A DNA stretch of 44,842 nucleotides from an uncultured Catenibacterium sp. (GTDB lineage: Bacteria > Bacillota_I > Bacilli_A > Erysipelotrichales > Coprobacillaceae). The position numbers were made by a program, and so were the translations under genes. The stretch lies in contig UQGS01000012.1 in the NCBI GenBank assembly GCA_900540685.1, forward strand, positions 1 through 44,842. Reading direction: 5' to 3'. Below the pieces are notes generated by a model. The model ran no database searches. It was given only the letters and a program-made list of their open reading frames with translations, and had not been told where the DNA came from. Below are positions 9,112 to 16,232 of the stretch, one piece after another (position 1 is the stretch's first letter; each line of letters opens with the position of its first letter).

Positions 9112-9609
9112 ATGGAACAAGAAAGATATTCAATACTATTTAGTTCTCCAACAGGTAATACTAAGATGCTTGCAGAAGCTATTCATGATGCTTTACCTGA
9201 AGAAGACTGCGATTATTTTGGACCATGTAAAGAAGTTGATTCTAACATGCTTTATATTGGTTTCTGGACAGACAAAGGTAATGCGGATGCAGTCACTCTT
9301 AAACTATTAGAAACTTTAAAGAATAAGAAAATCTTCTTATTTGGTACAGCAGGATTTGGAGTCAGTGAAGAATATTTCCAGAGAGTTCTAAATAATGTGA
9401 AATCAAACATTGATGCAAGTAATACAATTGTAGGGGAATATATGTGTCAGGGGAAGATGCCACAATCTGTACGTGATAGATATGTCAAGATGAAAGCACA
9501 GCCTGATCATATGCCTAACATTGATATGCTCATTGAAAACTTTGATCAGGCTTTAACACATCCTGATGAAAATGATTTAAATAACTTAAAAAATAAAATT
9601 AAAGCATAA
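9112..9609 (+). CDS. Flavodoxin-family protein, BilS-like
   Basis: 165 residues with a flavodoxin fold. The phosphate-binding loop is SSPTGNTK (residues 11-18), where flavodoxins bind the FMN phosphate. It is followed by MLYIGFWTDKGNAD, FLFGTAGFG and a YMCQGKMPQSVRDRY stretch. This combination resembles the flavodoxin-like BilS protein that accompanies the gut bilirubin reductase BilR, as far as I recall; I cannot run a search. No Old Yellow Enzyme-type BilR gene is in the window, so a general FMN electron carrier is the safer reading. Its stop codon lies inside its own terminator stem. Confidence 0.75.
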   Translation: MEQERYSILFSSPTGNTKMLAEAIHDALPEEDCDYFGPCKEVDSNMLYIGFWTDKGNADAVTLKLLETLKNKKIFLFGTAGFGVSEEYFQRVLNNVKSNIDASNTIVGEYMCQGKMPQSVRDRYVKMKAQPDHMPNIDMLIENFDQALTHPDENDLNNLKNKIKA

Positions 9610-9634
9610 GGGGATGTAACCTCTTATGCTTTTC
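9603..9634 (+). terminator. Rho-independent terminator overlapping the flavodoxin stop
   Basis: AGCATAAGGGG pairs with CCTCTTATGCT (11 bp, one G-U) around ATGTAA, followed by a T-rich run. Confidence 0.8.
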
Positions 9635-9654
9635 TCTTACGAAAGGAGTAGATT

Positions 9655-9861
9655 ATGATTATTCATGAACTCAACTGGTTATGGACACTGTTTGGTATTG
9701 CATTAGCATGTGCTTTAATCGCATTTTTAATCACAATACTTATTTGTAGGATCATGCATAAACAAATAAGTATGAAAGTGCTGATTATTGTTGCAGTGAT
9801 AGGATTCTTATTAGGCGTTATAGGTGTATTCATCTATGCGAGTCAGGCTATGCCTTTGTAA
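9655..9861 (+). CDS. Small two-helix membrane protein
   Basis: 68 residues with two clear transmembrane helices (WLWTLFGIALACALIAFLITILI and MKVLIIVAVIGFLLGVIGVFIYA) joined by a short basic loop. GAAAGGAG precedes the start. Function unknown. It ends directly against the convergent AraC remnant. Confidence 0.6.
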   Translation: MIIHELNWLWTLFGIALACALIAFLITILICRIMHKQISMKVLIIVAVIGFLLGVIGVFIYASQAMPL

Positions 9862-10110
9862 TCAGGTTCTCTCACGATATTCTTTAGGTGTCTGTCCAAC
9901 ATATTTCTTAAATGTATTACAGAAACAGCTCTGAGAAGAATAACCTAAATAAGAACTGATTAAAGAAAGACTTTTATCTGTATATAAAAGAAGATGCTTG
10001 GCTTCTTCTAGTTTTAAGAGAGTGATGTATGTATTTAAAGATACACCGCTCTCTTTTTTGAATTTAGAGGACAAAGAACTTCTACTCATATAAAGATGTG
10101 TGGCAATATC
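9862..10110 (-). pseudogene. Remnant of an AraC-family regulator (C-terminal DNA-binding part only)
   Basis: The frame encodes the end of an AraC HTH domain: DIATHLYMSRSSLSSKFKKESG, then IISSYLGYSSQSCFCNTFKKYVGQTPKEYR, the second helix-turn-helix and family signature. The same frame continues seven codons upstream of the first ATG and then meets a TAA at 10111-10113. The first HTH helix and the whole N-terminal ligand domain are missing. There is no ribosome site in front of the ATG at 10089. I read it as a decayed gene. Confidence 0.8.
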
Positions 10111-10264
10111 TTATGTTTTTATAAAGATGCTGTATCTTTAGATAGAAGAATCAGTTTTATTATATCAGTACTCTCTAATACTTAGTGCAGGAGAGTATAA
10201 ATATATTCTCTAGAATAGTGCTCTTATTTGTGTTATTGTAGGTGATAAGAAAGGGGTTATTTAC

Positions 10265-10510
10265 ATGATGACATTTTTAATGTTTATGGCAGTAGTAGGC
10301 TTTGCAGTAGTCATGAGAGAACGTAGTAAACACAAAAATGACTATAGATATGAAGCAGCACAATACTTGATGATGGGTATTATCTGGGCACTCATTGCCT
10401 TATCTGATTATCTAGATTACGGTGTACGTATGCCATATTTTGGACTATATATTGTAATTTTTGTATTTTCACTATTCATGTGTATTAGAACAGTGTTGAA
10501 TCATAAATAG
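10265..10510 (+). CDS. Small membrane protein
   Basis: 81 residues, about three hydrophobic helices (MTFLMFMAVVGFAVVM, YLMMGIIWALIALSDYL, FGLYIVIFVFSLFMCI). AAAGGGG precedes the start. The tag is also the start of its own terminator. Function unknown. Confidence 0.6.
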   Translation: MMTFLMFMAVVGFAVVMRERSKHKNDYRYEAAQYLMMGIIWALIALSDYLDYGVRMPYFGLYIVIFVFSLFMCIRTVLNHK

Positions 10511-10530
10511 AGTACTTCGGTACTCTTTTT
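10509..10530 (+). terminator. Rho-independent terminator with UUCG loop
   Basis: AGAGTAC-TTCG-GTACTCT (7 bp) followed by TTTT, overlapping the preceding stop codon. Confidence 0.85.
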
Positions 10531-10632
10531 ATCTTAGTAAGTAAGATAATTATAAGCTTCTGGAAACCGTTTATTTCATCTATCTCTATTGTGATTTATA
10601 TGCTTTATTAGTATGATGAAGGTGAGAAGAGA

Positions 10633-10692
10633 ATGTATATAAAAGGAGGAAATAAGGACAAAAAAGGAGGCGGAACATATGAAACGATATAA
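10633..10692 (+). CDS. Possible 19-residue leader peptide overlapping the next start
   Basis: ATG at 10633 has AAGGTGAG six bases upstream and opens a 19-codon Gly/Lys-rich frame that ends 14 bases inside the DUF218 gene in another frame. Two further strong SD sequences (AAAAGGAGG and AAAGGAGGCGG) lie inside it. It could couple translation to the downstream gene, or it may be a chance frame across repeated SD sites. Confidence 0.3.
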   Translation: MYIKGGNKDKKGGGTYETI

Positions 10693-11902
10693 GAAATTGT
10701 TCGCATTATTCACTGCTTTCTCATTATTATTCAGTACATTTTTAATCACATTGACTCCAGTACATGCAGAAGAAAATGCGGATGTCCTCATTTCACAGCT
10801 TGTTGGTTTTTATGCAGATTATATGGAAGATGCTGTTACTGATATTGAACGTGTCTTAGTACAACTTAAATCTGTAGATAAGAAAAAAGGAGACGCCTGG
10901 GAAAAAATCATGCATTATTGGCTAGAAGTCAATAGTCCTGATTTTACTCATGTAGGTGAAGCCCCTCAAGGTTTACCAAATGATAATAGTATGTCAGTCG
11001 TAATTCTTGGATTCGCATTAAATGATGATGGCACAATGAAAGAAGAACTTGTAGGAAGATTAGAAACAGGTCTTGCGATTGCGAAAGATTACCCACAATC
11101 TTATGTTGTGGTTACAGGTGGTGGTACAGCAAAGAATAACCCAAATGTTACTGAAGGTGGATTAATGGGTGATTGGCTCTTAGAACATGGTTTAGATGCA
11201 TCTCGCTTAATTGTAGAAAATAGAGCACAGGATACAGTGGGGAATGCGAAGAATACATATGAAGTATTAAAGACAAAGTATAAAACTGTTAATAAGGTTG
11301 TACTTGTGACAAGTGATTACCATGTCCCTCGTGGATGTATCTTGTATTACACAAAGTTTGTCTTAGAAGGATTAGAAAACAATAGTGAACCTCTTTCTAT
11401 CATCTCTAATGCAGGCTATAAGACTGGATCACTTGGCTATGAATCAGTAGAGCTCCAGGCAAGAGGTATCTGTCAGATGGCAGGTATTAACATGCAGAGC
11501 GTTCCTAGAAAACAGAAACTGTCAGTACTCACTAAACTAGAAATCAAGCAGAACAGAGAACATGTCAAAGGTGAAGAAGCAGATTTGACTATTACTGCTT
11601 ATTACGACAATGGCTTCTCACGTGATGTGACAAAAGAAGCTGTGTTAACAGGCTTTGATAAAAACAAGGAAGAAGACCAGACAATCACGATCACTCATTC
11701 TGAAAATAACCATACAATAACAGAAGAATTTAAAGTGGTTACAAAGAAAGCAGAAGTTGTACCAGATAAAAAACAAGAAACTAAGAAAGAAGAAAAAGAA
11801 AAGACACCTGCTAAAACAGGAGATAATACACAACTTATTATGTTTGCAGTATTATTCTTAGTATCTGGAATTTATCTCTTGAAAAGAATGAAAAAGAGTT
11901 AG
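10679..11902 (+). CDS. Secreted DUF218 (YdcF/SanA-like) protein with Ig-like domain and wall anchor
   Basis: 407 residues. The signal peptide ends at about residue 30 (TPVHA). A DUF218 domain follows, with SVVILGFAL (106-114), VVTGGGT (144-150), EGGLMGDWL, the signature ENRAQDTVGNA (180-190) and VTSDYHVPR (210-218). After it come an Ig-like segment (LTKLEIKQNREHVKGEEADLTITAYYDNG), an acidic/Lys spacer, and a PAKTGD sorting signal with hydrophobic helix and KRMKK. DUF218 proteins such as SanA, ElyC and YdcF are normally membrane proteins linked to envelope metabolism; here the domain is exported and apparently wall-anchored. The start has a strong AAAGGAGGCGG. The enzymatic role is unknown. 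Confidence 0.85.
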   Translation: MKRYKKLFALFTAFSLLFSTFLITLTPVHAEENADVLISQLVGFYADYMEDAVTDIERVLVQLKSVDKKKGDAWEKIMHYWLEVNSPDFTHVGEAPQGLPNDNSMSVVILGFALNDDGTMKEELVGRLETGLAIAKDYPQSYVVVTGGGTAKNNPNVTEGGLMGDWLLEHGLDASRLIVENRAQDTVGNAKNTYEVLKTKYKTVNKVVLVTSDYHVPRGCILYYTKFVLEGLENNSEPLSIISNAGYKTGSLGYESVELQARGICQMAGINMQSVPRKQKLSVLTKLEIKQNREHVKGEEADLTITAYYDNGFSRDVTKEAVLTGFDKNKEEDQTITITHSENNHTITEEFKVVTKKAEVVPDKKQETKKEEKEKTPAKTGDNTQLIMFAVLFLVSGIYLLKRMKKS

Positions 11903-11909
11903 TTTAAGA

Positions 11910-11940
11910 CAGAATCTCAATGATGAGATTCTGTTTTTTT
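11910..11940 (+). terminator. Rho-independent terminator
   Basis: A perfect 10-bp stem CAGAATCTCA/TGAGATTCTG with an ATGA loop and seven T. Confidence 0.95.
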
Positions 11941-11977
11941 ACCTTCTAAACTTTTCTATTCCCTTATCTCTTTTTTG

Positions 11978-11986
11978 TGATATAAT
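11978..11986 (+). promoter_or_regulatory. Extended -10 promoter of the NSS transporter
   Basis: TGATATAAT fits TGn-TATAAT and lies 41 bases before the transporter start, behind the previous terminator. Confidence 0.55.
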
Positions 11987-12027
11987 TGTGATTGTTCTAA
12001 AAAAAAGACAAAAGGAAGAGGAAATTT

Positions 12028-13398
12028 ATGAAAAACAACGAAAAGAGAAGTACTTTCTCAGGAAAACTAGGATTAGTCCTCTCTGCTGCAGGAGCCTCTG
12101 TAGGCTTAGGAAATATTTGGCGTTTCCCTTATCTTGCGGCTAAGTATGGAGGAGGAATCTTCTTATTAATCTATATCATTCTCGCACTTACATTTGGTTA
12201 TACAATGATTATTGCAGAAACCACATTAGGTAGAATGACTAGAAAGAGTCCAGTAGGCGCTTTTAGAAAATTTGGAAACTCTATCTTAAACAAGTTTGGT
12301 GGATGGATCAATGCCATCATTCCAATCTTAATCGTACCTTATTATTCAGTTATTGGTGGCTGGGTAGTGAAATACCTGACTGAATATATTAAGGGTAATG
12401 GTCATGCTTTATCATCTGATGGCTATTTCTCTACATTCATCTCTAATGGTGTTTCAACAGAACTATGCTTTATCGCATTCTCACTTTTAACACTTATTAT
12501 TGTATTTGCAGGTGTTAAAAACGGTATTGAACGTGTCTCTAAGATCATGATGCCAATTCTAGTTGTATTGTCATGTGTCATCACTGTTTACTCTGTAACT
12601 CGTCCAGGTGCATTAGAAGGTGTTAAATACTTCCTTGTACCTAACTTCAAGAACTTCTCATGGATGACAGTAGTGACTGCAATGGGACAGATGTTCTATT
12701 CTTTATCTATCGCTATGGGTATTTTGATTACTTTTGGTTCTTATACAGAAAAAGAAGTGTCTATTGAAAACTCTACAGAAAACGTAGAAGTATTTGATAC
12801 AGCTATTGCCATCATGGCAGGTTTAATGATTATCCCAGCTGTATTTGCCTTCTCTAATGGTAATATGGATAACCTTAATGCAGGACCATCTTTAATGTTT
12901 ATTACTATTCCTAAAGTATTTGATAGTATGGGACTTGGTACTCTTATTGGTATCTTATTCTTCGTATTAGTATTATTTGCGGCACTAACAAGTTCGATTG
13001 CCTTAACAGAATGTGCTGTTTCTACTTTCCAGGATGAATTAAAATGGAGCAGACATAAATCTGTATGTATTCTAGGAATCATCATGTTGGCATTAGGCTC
13101 ACTTTCATCACTTGGCTATGGACCACTTGCATCTATCCAGATTATTGGTATGCAGTTCTTAGATTTCTTTGATTTCTTAACTAACTCAGTCATGATGCCT
13201 ATTTCTGCAATCTGTATCTGTTTACTTGTATCAAAAGTGATTGGTGTAGACAAGATTGCCCAAGAAGTAAAATCTCACAACAACCCATTTAAACGTGAAA
13301 AGATCTTTAATTTCATGATTAAATATGTATGTCCAATCTTTGCGACTATTATCTTATTAAGCTCAGTCGCAAATGCATTTGGAATCATCAAGATGTAA
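12028..13398 (+). CDS. Sodium-dependent amino acid transporter, NSS family
   Basis: 456 residues, typical of bacterial neurotransmitter:sodium symporters with 11-12 helices. The unwound TM1 signature GLGNIWRFPYLAAKYGGGIFLL carries the Na+/substrate-binding segment, preceded by LGLVLSAAGASVG. Further landmarks are MGQMFYSLSIAMGILITFGSY (TM6 region) and FFVLVLFAALTSSIALTE (TM8 sodium-site serines). These proteins import amino acids with Na+; residues here do not let me name the substrate. AGGAAGAGG precedes the start and a UUCG terminator follows, so it is monocistronic. Confidence 0.95.
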   Translation: MKNNEKRSTFSGKLGLVLSAAGASVGLGNIWRFPYLAAKYGGGIFLLIYIILALTFGYTMIIAETTLGRMTRKSPVGAFRKFGNSILNKFGGWINAIIPILIVPYYSVIGGWVVKYLTEYIKGNGHALSSDGYFSTFISNGVSTELCFIAFSLLTLIIVFAGVKNGIERVSKIMMPILVVLSCVITVYSVTRPGALEGVKYFLVPNFKNFSWMTVVTAMGQMFYSLSIAMGILITFGSYTEKEVSIENSTENVEVFDTAIAIMAGLMIIPAVFAFSNGNMDNLNAGPSLMFITIPKVFDSMGLGTLIGILFFVLVLFAALTSSIALTECAVSTFQDELKWSRHKSVCILGIIMLALGSLSSLGYGPLASIQIIGMQFLDFFDFLTNSVMMPISAICICLLVSKVIGVDKIAQEVKSHNNPFKREKIFNFMIKYVCPIFATIILLSSVANAFGIIKM

Positions 13399-13400
13399 TA

Positions 13401-13421
13401 ACAGGCTTCGGCCTGTTTTTT
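13401..13421 (+). terminator. Rho-independent terminator with UUCG loop
   Basis: ACAGGC-TTCG-GCCTGT followed by TTTTT. Confidence 0.95.
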
Positions 13422-13513
13422 CTTTGCATCTTATTCATGAAATCATGCATCTTATGCAGGATTTGTAGTCGCATATGATGAATTAATATATTATAGCATT
13501 TGAGGTGGTTGCT

Positions 13514-13588
13514 ATGATTTATTTTGTAATTAGTAGTATGATTATTACTTTAGTAATGACAATGATGATTGCATTGAAAATTAAATAG
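13514..13588 (+). CDS. Candidate 24-residue single-helix membrane peptide
   Basis: A short frame encodes an almost wholly hydrophobic helix (MIYFVISSMIITLVMTMM then IALKIK). GAGGTGG sits six bases before the ATG, and AT-rich promoter-like sequence lies just upstream. The single helix with basic end resembles small regulatory membrane peptides or type I toxin peptides, but no antisense RNA was identified. It precedes an XRE regulator. It could also be a chance frame. Confidence 0.45.
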   Translation: MIYFVISSMIITLVMTMMIALKIK

Positions 13589-13597
13589 GGATGATAC

Positions 13598-13667
13598 GCT
13601 ACGTAGCATATATTTGTATGAATGATACGGATACTTTCTTGTGAAATAAGTATGAGATAACTATACT
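13598..13667 (+). promoter_or_regulatory. Promoter and palindrome upstream of the XRE regulator
   Basis: TTGTGA (13639-13644) and TATACT (13662-13667), spaced 17 bp, form a good sigma-A promoter for the gene at 13689. About 30 bp upstream is the perfect palindrome GCTACGTAGC (13598-13607), flanked by near-symmetric TAC/ATA. It could be an operator of the XRE protein or a hairpin ending the small-peptide transcript; it lacks a T run. Confidence 0.55.
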
Positions 13668-13688
13668 TTGAACTAGGAGGACAAATAT

Positions 13689-14525
13689 ATGACATTAGGA
13701 GAAATAATTAAGCATTATCGTTCACGATTAAATATGTCACAAACTGAACTAGGAGATAAAATAGGTGTCTCTAGACAGGCAGTGACAAAATGGGAGACAG
13801 ATACAGGTATACCAGACATTAATAATATCAAGTCTCTTGCGAAAGTATTTCATATTTCTATTGATACACTTCTTTCACATGAACATGTACAATCATTATA
13901 TGATAGTAAGATAGAATATGATCTAGATACACCTAAGGATTTTGATATCAATCTAGGGACTCTAGGAGATGTATCAGTAGAAGGATATGAGGGAGAAAAG
14001 TTTTTGATTCAGTTGTCATCTAGTTCTTACTCTGATTTACAGAAAGATTTTAAAATAAAGTTTGATGACAACAAAGAAAGACTGGATGTAGATTTAGTCA
14101 CAAAAGATCATGTCACAAAGAAACAAAGAAGAGATGTTAATTTATGCATCATGTTACCTGTACAATATATTCACAAGCTAGAATGCAATGTATTGCCTTC
14201 TTCTATGAGTATGTCACATGTTACATCTGATTCCATTGAGTTAGATATCAAGACATCAACACTAGATTTACAAGATGTTCATGGCCATATAGAAATAGAC
14301 TGTAATATTGATATGATAATCAATATAGATACAATCGATGGGAAACTAGATCTTAATGCAGTACGCTGCTCATCTCAATTAAATATCACATCACCATCAC
14401 ATTTTAAGACTATTTCAAAAGGGATTAAGACAAAAATCATCTATGAGAAAGACACAGATGAAGAAGCAGATAACCAGATAGAACTCAATGGAATCATGAG
14501 TGAACTCATTATAAGGACTGATTAG
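13689..14525 (+). CDS. XRE-family regulator with beta-rich C-terminal domain
   Basis: 278 residues. Residues 1-65 form a Cro/CI-type HTH (GEIIKHYRSRLNMSQTELGDKIGVSR, QAVTKWETDTGIPDINNIKSLAKVF). From about residue 85 the protein has repeated short beta strands (NLGTLGDVSVEGYEGEKFLIQL, SIELDIKTSTLDLQDVHGHIEIDCN, DGKLDLNAV), resembling the DUF4097 putative-adhesin beta-helix found behind HTH domains in Firmicutes. It is probably a cytosolic transcription factor that senses something through the C-terminal part. ACTAGGAGG precedes the start. It has its own promoter and terminator. Confidence 0.85.
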   Translation: MTLGEIIKHYRSRLNMSQTELGDKIGVSRQAVTKWETDTGIPDINNIKSLAKVFHISIDTLLSHEHVQSLYDSKIEYDLDTPKDFDINLGTLGDVSVEGYEGEKFLIQLSSSSYSDLQKDFKIKFDDNKERLDVDLVTKDHVTKKQRRDVNLCIMLPVQYIHKLECNVLPSSMSMSHVTSDSIELDIKTSTLDLQDVHGHIEIDCNIDMIINIDTIDGKLDLNAVRCSSQLNITSPSHFKTISKGIKTKIIYEKDTDEEADNQIELNGIMSELIIRTD

Positions 14526-14542
14526 AAATAATCAGTTTTTTT
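14517..14542 (+). terminator. Rho-independent terminator overlapping the XRE stop
   Basis: ACTGATTA-GAAA-TAATCAGT followed by a run of T. Confidence 0.9.
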
Positions 14543-14556
14543 GTACATATGATGAT

Positions 14557-14661
14557 ATGTAACAGATATTTTACAATGTGTGTAAAAATATTTTATATTA
14601 TAAGAATAAATTTCAATAAAATTCAATTTCATATGTAAATAAATAGAAAGTGGTTTATAAT
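14557..14661 (+). promoter_or_regulatory. Control region of the RpiR gene
   Basis: ATGTAACA at 14557-14564 repeats the element seen before surface genes. TATAAT at 14656-14661 is a likely -10; no clean -35 is visible. The operator role is inference. Confidence 0.4.
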
Positions 14662-14708
14662 AAATAGAGAGGTTTTTTTGAATAAATAAAAAAGGAGGGT
14701 AAAGTACT

Positions 14709-15425
14709 ATGGAATTCTCATATAGTCTAGTAGGAAGTTTAAACGAGGCTGAACTGTGTGTTTACAACTACGTAGTTAAAAATACGAAACATGTATTAAA
14801 TCTCAGTGTTCGTGAATTAGCAGATGAAGCACATGTCTCTACAGCTACAGTAATGCGTTTTTGTAAGAAAATGGGATTCTCGGGCTTTTCTGAATTGAAG
14901 TATAAGATCAGAGAAACGATGGAACAGCAGGAAACTATCAAGAATGAAGAAGCAAATAGCGTGATAGAATATGTAGAGTATATCAAGTCTAAGGAGTATT
15001 CAGACAATATCAAAAAAGCAGCAGAACTGATCAAACGTGCAGATTCTTTCCAGATATTTGGACTTGGTGTTTGCAGAGATATTGCGAAATACACAGCACG
15101 TCGTTTCTGTCGAGCAGGGGTATATTGTTATGGTATTGATGATATCAATTATCCCATATTAGAAGTGCCAGAAGGTAAGGAGTCTGTTATTATAATCATT
15201 CATAATTTCATTAAGCAAAAAGAATTGTTTGAAGTAGTCAGCAAGTATAAGAGTAAGAACTATACGATTATTATGGTTGCCTATGAAAATGTTGGAATGA
15301 TAGAACAGCTTTGTGATATGATTGTTTATGCATCAAATGGTATTATGAAGGTAGGAAAGGTTGAATCTGGATTACCTATGCTTTATACATTAGAAAGATT
15401 AACAGATGAAGTAACAAACGAATAA
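14709..15425 (+). CDS. RpiR/MurR-family regulator (HTH plus SIS domain)
   Basis: 238 residues. The N-terminal HTH_6 reads NLSVRELADEAHVSTATVMRFCKKMGFSGFSELKYKI, the family signature. A SIS sugar-phosphate-binding fold follows from about residue 95 (ADSFQIFGLGVCRDIAKYTARRF, ESVIIIIHNFIKQKELFEVVSKY). The SIS core is somewhat degenerate: the usual SxSGxT-like phosphate loop reads IHNFIKQ. These proteins usually sense phosphosugars and control sugar or cell-wall genes. AAAGGAGGG precedes the start. It is read toward the pilus operon and separated from it by a terminator, so it is a good candidate regulator of the pilus, but that is inference. Confidence 0.85.
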   Translation: MEFSYSLVGSLNEAELCVYNYVVKNTKHVLNLSVRELADEAHVSTATVMRFCKKMGFSGFSELKYKIRETMEQQETIKNEEANSVIEYVEYIKSKEYSDNIKKAAELIKRADSFQIFGLGVCRDIAKYTARRFCRAGVYCYGIDDINYPILEVPEGKESVIIIIHNFIKQKELFEVVSKYKSKNYTIIMVAYENVGMIEQLCDMIVYASNGIMKVGKVESGLPMLYTLERLTDEVTNE

Positions 15426-15439
15426 CATAATATATGATA

Positions 15440-15472
15440 AGTAACCATTTTAAAATAGATGGTTACTTTTTT
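15440..15472 (+). terminator. Rho-independent terminator of the RpiR gene
   Basis: AGTAACCAT pairs with ATGGTTACT (9 bp) across a 10-nt loop, followed by T-rich sequence. Confidence 0.85.
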
Positions 15473-15587
15473 ATTATATAATTATAAGTAACTCATTAAA
15501 ATATGAGTCACTCTGTGTAAAAACAGTATAAAAATAATGGATATACTAAATATATTGTTGAAAAATATGAAATAAGCAAATAACGGC

Positions 15588-15656
15588 ATGTAACATAATA
15601 TGTAATAAGTAACCTATCGAGGTACATGTAACAAAACAATTGTAAGCGCTTATAAT
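15588..15656 (+). promoter_or_regulatory. Pilus operon promoter with cre-like box and ATGTAACA elements
   Basis: TATAAT at 15651-15656 is the likely -10; GTAACA at 15628-15633, 17 bp upstream, can act as a -35. TGTAAGCGCTTATA (15641-15654) fits the catabolite-responsive element (TGWAAGCGNTWNCA) at all but one core position and overlaps the -10. ATGTAACAT (15588-15596) and ATGTAACA (15626-15633) flank a weaker ATGTAAT copy at 15600. The layout predicts repression by CcpA and control by a second factor. Confidence 0.65.
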
Positions 15657-15719
15657 CTTTTTGAAAGTGTGATATCTTATTCACATAGAAATAATTTTAC
15701 AGCTATAAAAGGTAATCTT

Positions 15720-16214
15720 ATGAAAAAACGTTATATATTTAGTAGTCTAATAGTTGTTTGTATTGTGATGTTCATTATGACTAGTTTCTGTTCATTCTAT
15801 AAGGTAGAAGGGGATTCAATGAATCCAGTACTTGTCAATAATGATGTTGTATATGTAAGAAAAACAAAGTCTTTCAAGCAGGGAGACCTCATCGCATTTA
15901 ATTATAATAATAAGCTTCTGGTAAGAAGAGTGATTGCTTTAGGAGGAGATAAAGTAAACATTGACCAGAATGGCTATATATTTGTGAATGATAAAAAGTT
16001 AGAAGAAAATTATATACAAAGCAGAAAAGACAATCCACTACGTGACAAAGTATTTCCTTATACAGTCCCACAAGGACATATATTTGTATTAGGAGATAAT
16101 AGAACTCACGCCATAGATTCAAGAATGCGCGACTTAGGTGCTATTGATCAAGATCAAATAATAGGCAAAGTCGTTTTAAGGATTTATCCTGTTGTTCGCT
16201 TTTCTGTTTTTTAA
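15720..16214 (+). CDS. Pilus-linked signal peptidase I-like protein with altered catalytic lysine
   Basis: 164 residues from the ATG at 15720 (MKKRYIF), preceded by AAAAGG; the in-frame start at 15669 lies too close to the promoter and lacks a ribosome site. One N-terminal helix, then the type I signal peptidase boxes: VEGDSMNPVL with the nucleophile Ser33, LLVRRVIALGGDKV (67-79), and LGDNRTHAIDSR (124-135). In active enzymes the middle box reads VKR with Lys as general base; here the position is Arg69. It opens the pilus operon, 18 bases before the adhesin. Pilus-associated SipA proteins of streptococci also lack catalytic residues and assist pilus assembly, so a chaperone-like role is plausible. 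Confidence 0.85.
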   Translation: MKKRYIFSSLIVVCIVMFIMTSFCSFYKVEGDSMNPVLVNNDVVYVRKTKSFKQGDLIAFNYNNKLLVRRVIALGGDKVNIDQNGYIFVNDKKLEENYIQSRKDNPLRDKVFPYTVPQGHIFVLGDNRTHAIDSRMRDLGAIDQDQIIGKVVLRIYPVVRFSVF

Positions 16215-16232
16215 AGAAAGGGGAAATCAAAA

